Shown here: positions 63,046 through 64,000 of the stretch, in pieces
Position numbering within the stretch: the first letter of the stretch is position 1
Layout of the letters: every line of letters begins with the position of its first letter
DNA from: Actinomycetota bacterium
GTDB lineage: Bacteria > Actinomycetota > Thermoleophilia > Solirubrobacterales > Solirubrobacteraceae
DNA length: 64,000 nt
Assembly: GCA_018268595.1 (NCBI GenBank)
Contig: JAFDWH010000016.1
Span: 21,075 to 85,074 of the forward strand
Reading direction: 5' to 3'
The notes under the pieces: generated by a model
What the model was told of the DNA's origin: nothing
What the model saw: only the letters and a program-made list of their open reading frames with translations
The model's database searches: none
Made by a program: the position numbers and the translations under genes

Positions 63046-63330
63046 GGTGATCTGATCTTCGAAAAGATCGGTGATACCCGTTTTATTGGCTACTGTGCAG
63101 TTTTCAAGGTCCGCAGAGAGGCGCCGCGTCCTCCGACAGCCCGTGGCCAAGCCAAGCGAGCCGCCGGCCGACGCCGGTCTCTCAAAACTCAACAGCATGT
63201 GGGCAGCTCCGCTCGAGCCGCGAGGCTCGGGCGTGCTGCCTGCCAGGTTCGGTCGACATTCCTAGTCGATCGGCCCGGCGGCCCCAAAAGGCCGGCCGGC
63301 GATCGGCCGCATCCGTGAGGATGCTCCCTA
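63046..63330 (-). other. 16S-23S internal transcribed spacer, no tRNA
   Basis: About 285 bp. It contains the 5' arm of the pre-23S stem (63073-63109) and a GC-rich hairpin area near 63200-63245 (CTCGAGCCGCGAGGCTCGGG). No cloverleaf or CCA-type tRNA-Ile/Ala sequence is present. Confidence 0.8.
63073..63109 (-). other. 5' arm of the pre-23S processing stem
   Basis: GATACCCG, TTATTGGC and TACTGTGCAGTTTTCAAGG on the plus strand are nearly the reverse complement of 60002-60039 beyond the other end of 23S. The pairing covers about 33 of 38 positions. Confidence 0.75.

Positions 63331-64000
<670 letters not shown>

Noticed and set aside
63046..63330. tRNA-Ile or tRNA-Ala in the 16S-23S spacer
   Set aside because: No TTCGA-type T-loop with matching stems or acceptor pairing is visible.

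Overview
The window comes from a very GC-rich actinobacterium, most likely class Thermoleophilia (Solirubrobacterales, Conexibacter/Solirubrobacter-like). The evidence is high GC almost throughout, frequent GTG and TTG starts, short collagen-like secreted proteins with the N-terminal pattern common in that group, and the actinobacterial FHA-FtsR gene pair. An unusual trait is frequent in-frame AGA arginine codons in otherwise GC-saturated genes. This placement is inference; the partial 16S gene at the right edge could settle it.

Layout. 1-7.7 kb: the start of dinB under a LexA-type SOS box; an RlpA-like wall protein behind a c-di-AMP (ydaO) riboswitch; a secreted lectin-fold protein; a wax ester synthase/diacylglycerol acyltransferase; NAD synthetase; a thioesterase. 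7.8-24.6 kb: an accessory surface/secretion locus. It holds a sigma-region-4/RskA-like fusion, a 1462-residue EssC-type ATPase with ubiquitin-like and FHA domains, a divergent set of WXG100-type and larger substrate-like proteins with an EspG-like candidate, a pseudokinase and an intact membrane Ser/Thr kinase with related external domains, an RTX-repeat protein, and three short collagen-like proteins, one with a C1q-like head. This is the most novel part of the window.

24.6-32.7 kb: an SRPBCC protein, ftsR, a GarA-like FHA protein, an RsiG-like small protein, pgsA and proS. These are followed by a lower-GC secreted orphan, a clan GH-A-like glycosidase, an alpha/beta hydrolase and a PIN/RHH toxin-antitoxin pair. 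32.7-46.7 kb is a core block on the minus strand: ispG-rseP-dxr-cdsA-uppS-frr-pyrH-tsf-rpsB and rluD-lspA-yggT-proC-sepF-yggS-pgeF-CCA transferase. It links isoprenoid precursors, undecaprenyl carrier, phospholipid precursors, translation factors and division.

46.7-50.1 kb: a membrane-anchored PQQ-type beta-propeller and a stand-alone SIR2-domain protein that resembles NADase-type defence proteins. 50.1-57.3 kb: a compact histidine operon (hisZ-G-D-B-H-A-F) downstream of murA. That murA carries Asp where most bacteria have the fosfomycin-target Cys. 57.4-59.2 kb: an MFS transporter and a small Cys-rich protein. 59.8-64 kb: an rRNA operon transcribed leftwards (16S partial, 23S, 5S, terminator), with no tRNA in its 16S-23S spacer.

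Working model, inferred: the 7.8-24.6 kb locus is a type VII-like export system with its own phospho-signalling (active kinase, pseudokinase, FHA domain) and surface proteins. No separate EccB/EccD/EccE or mycosin gene is visible here.
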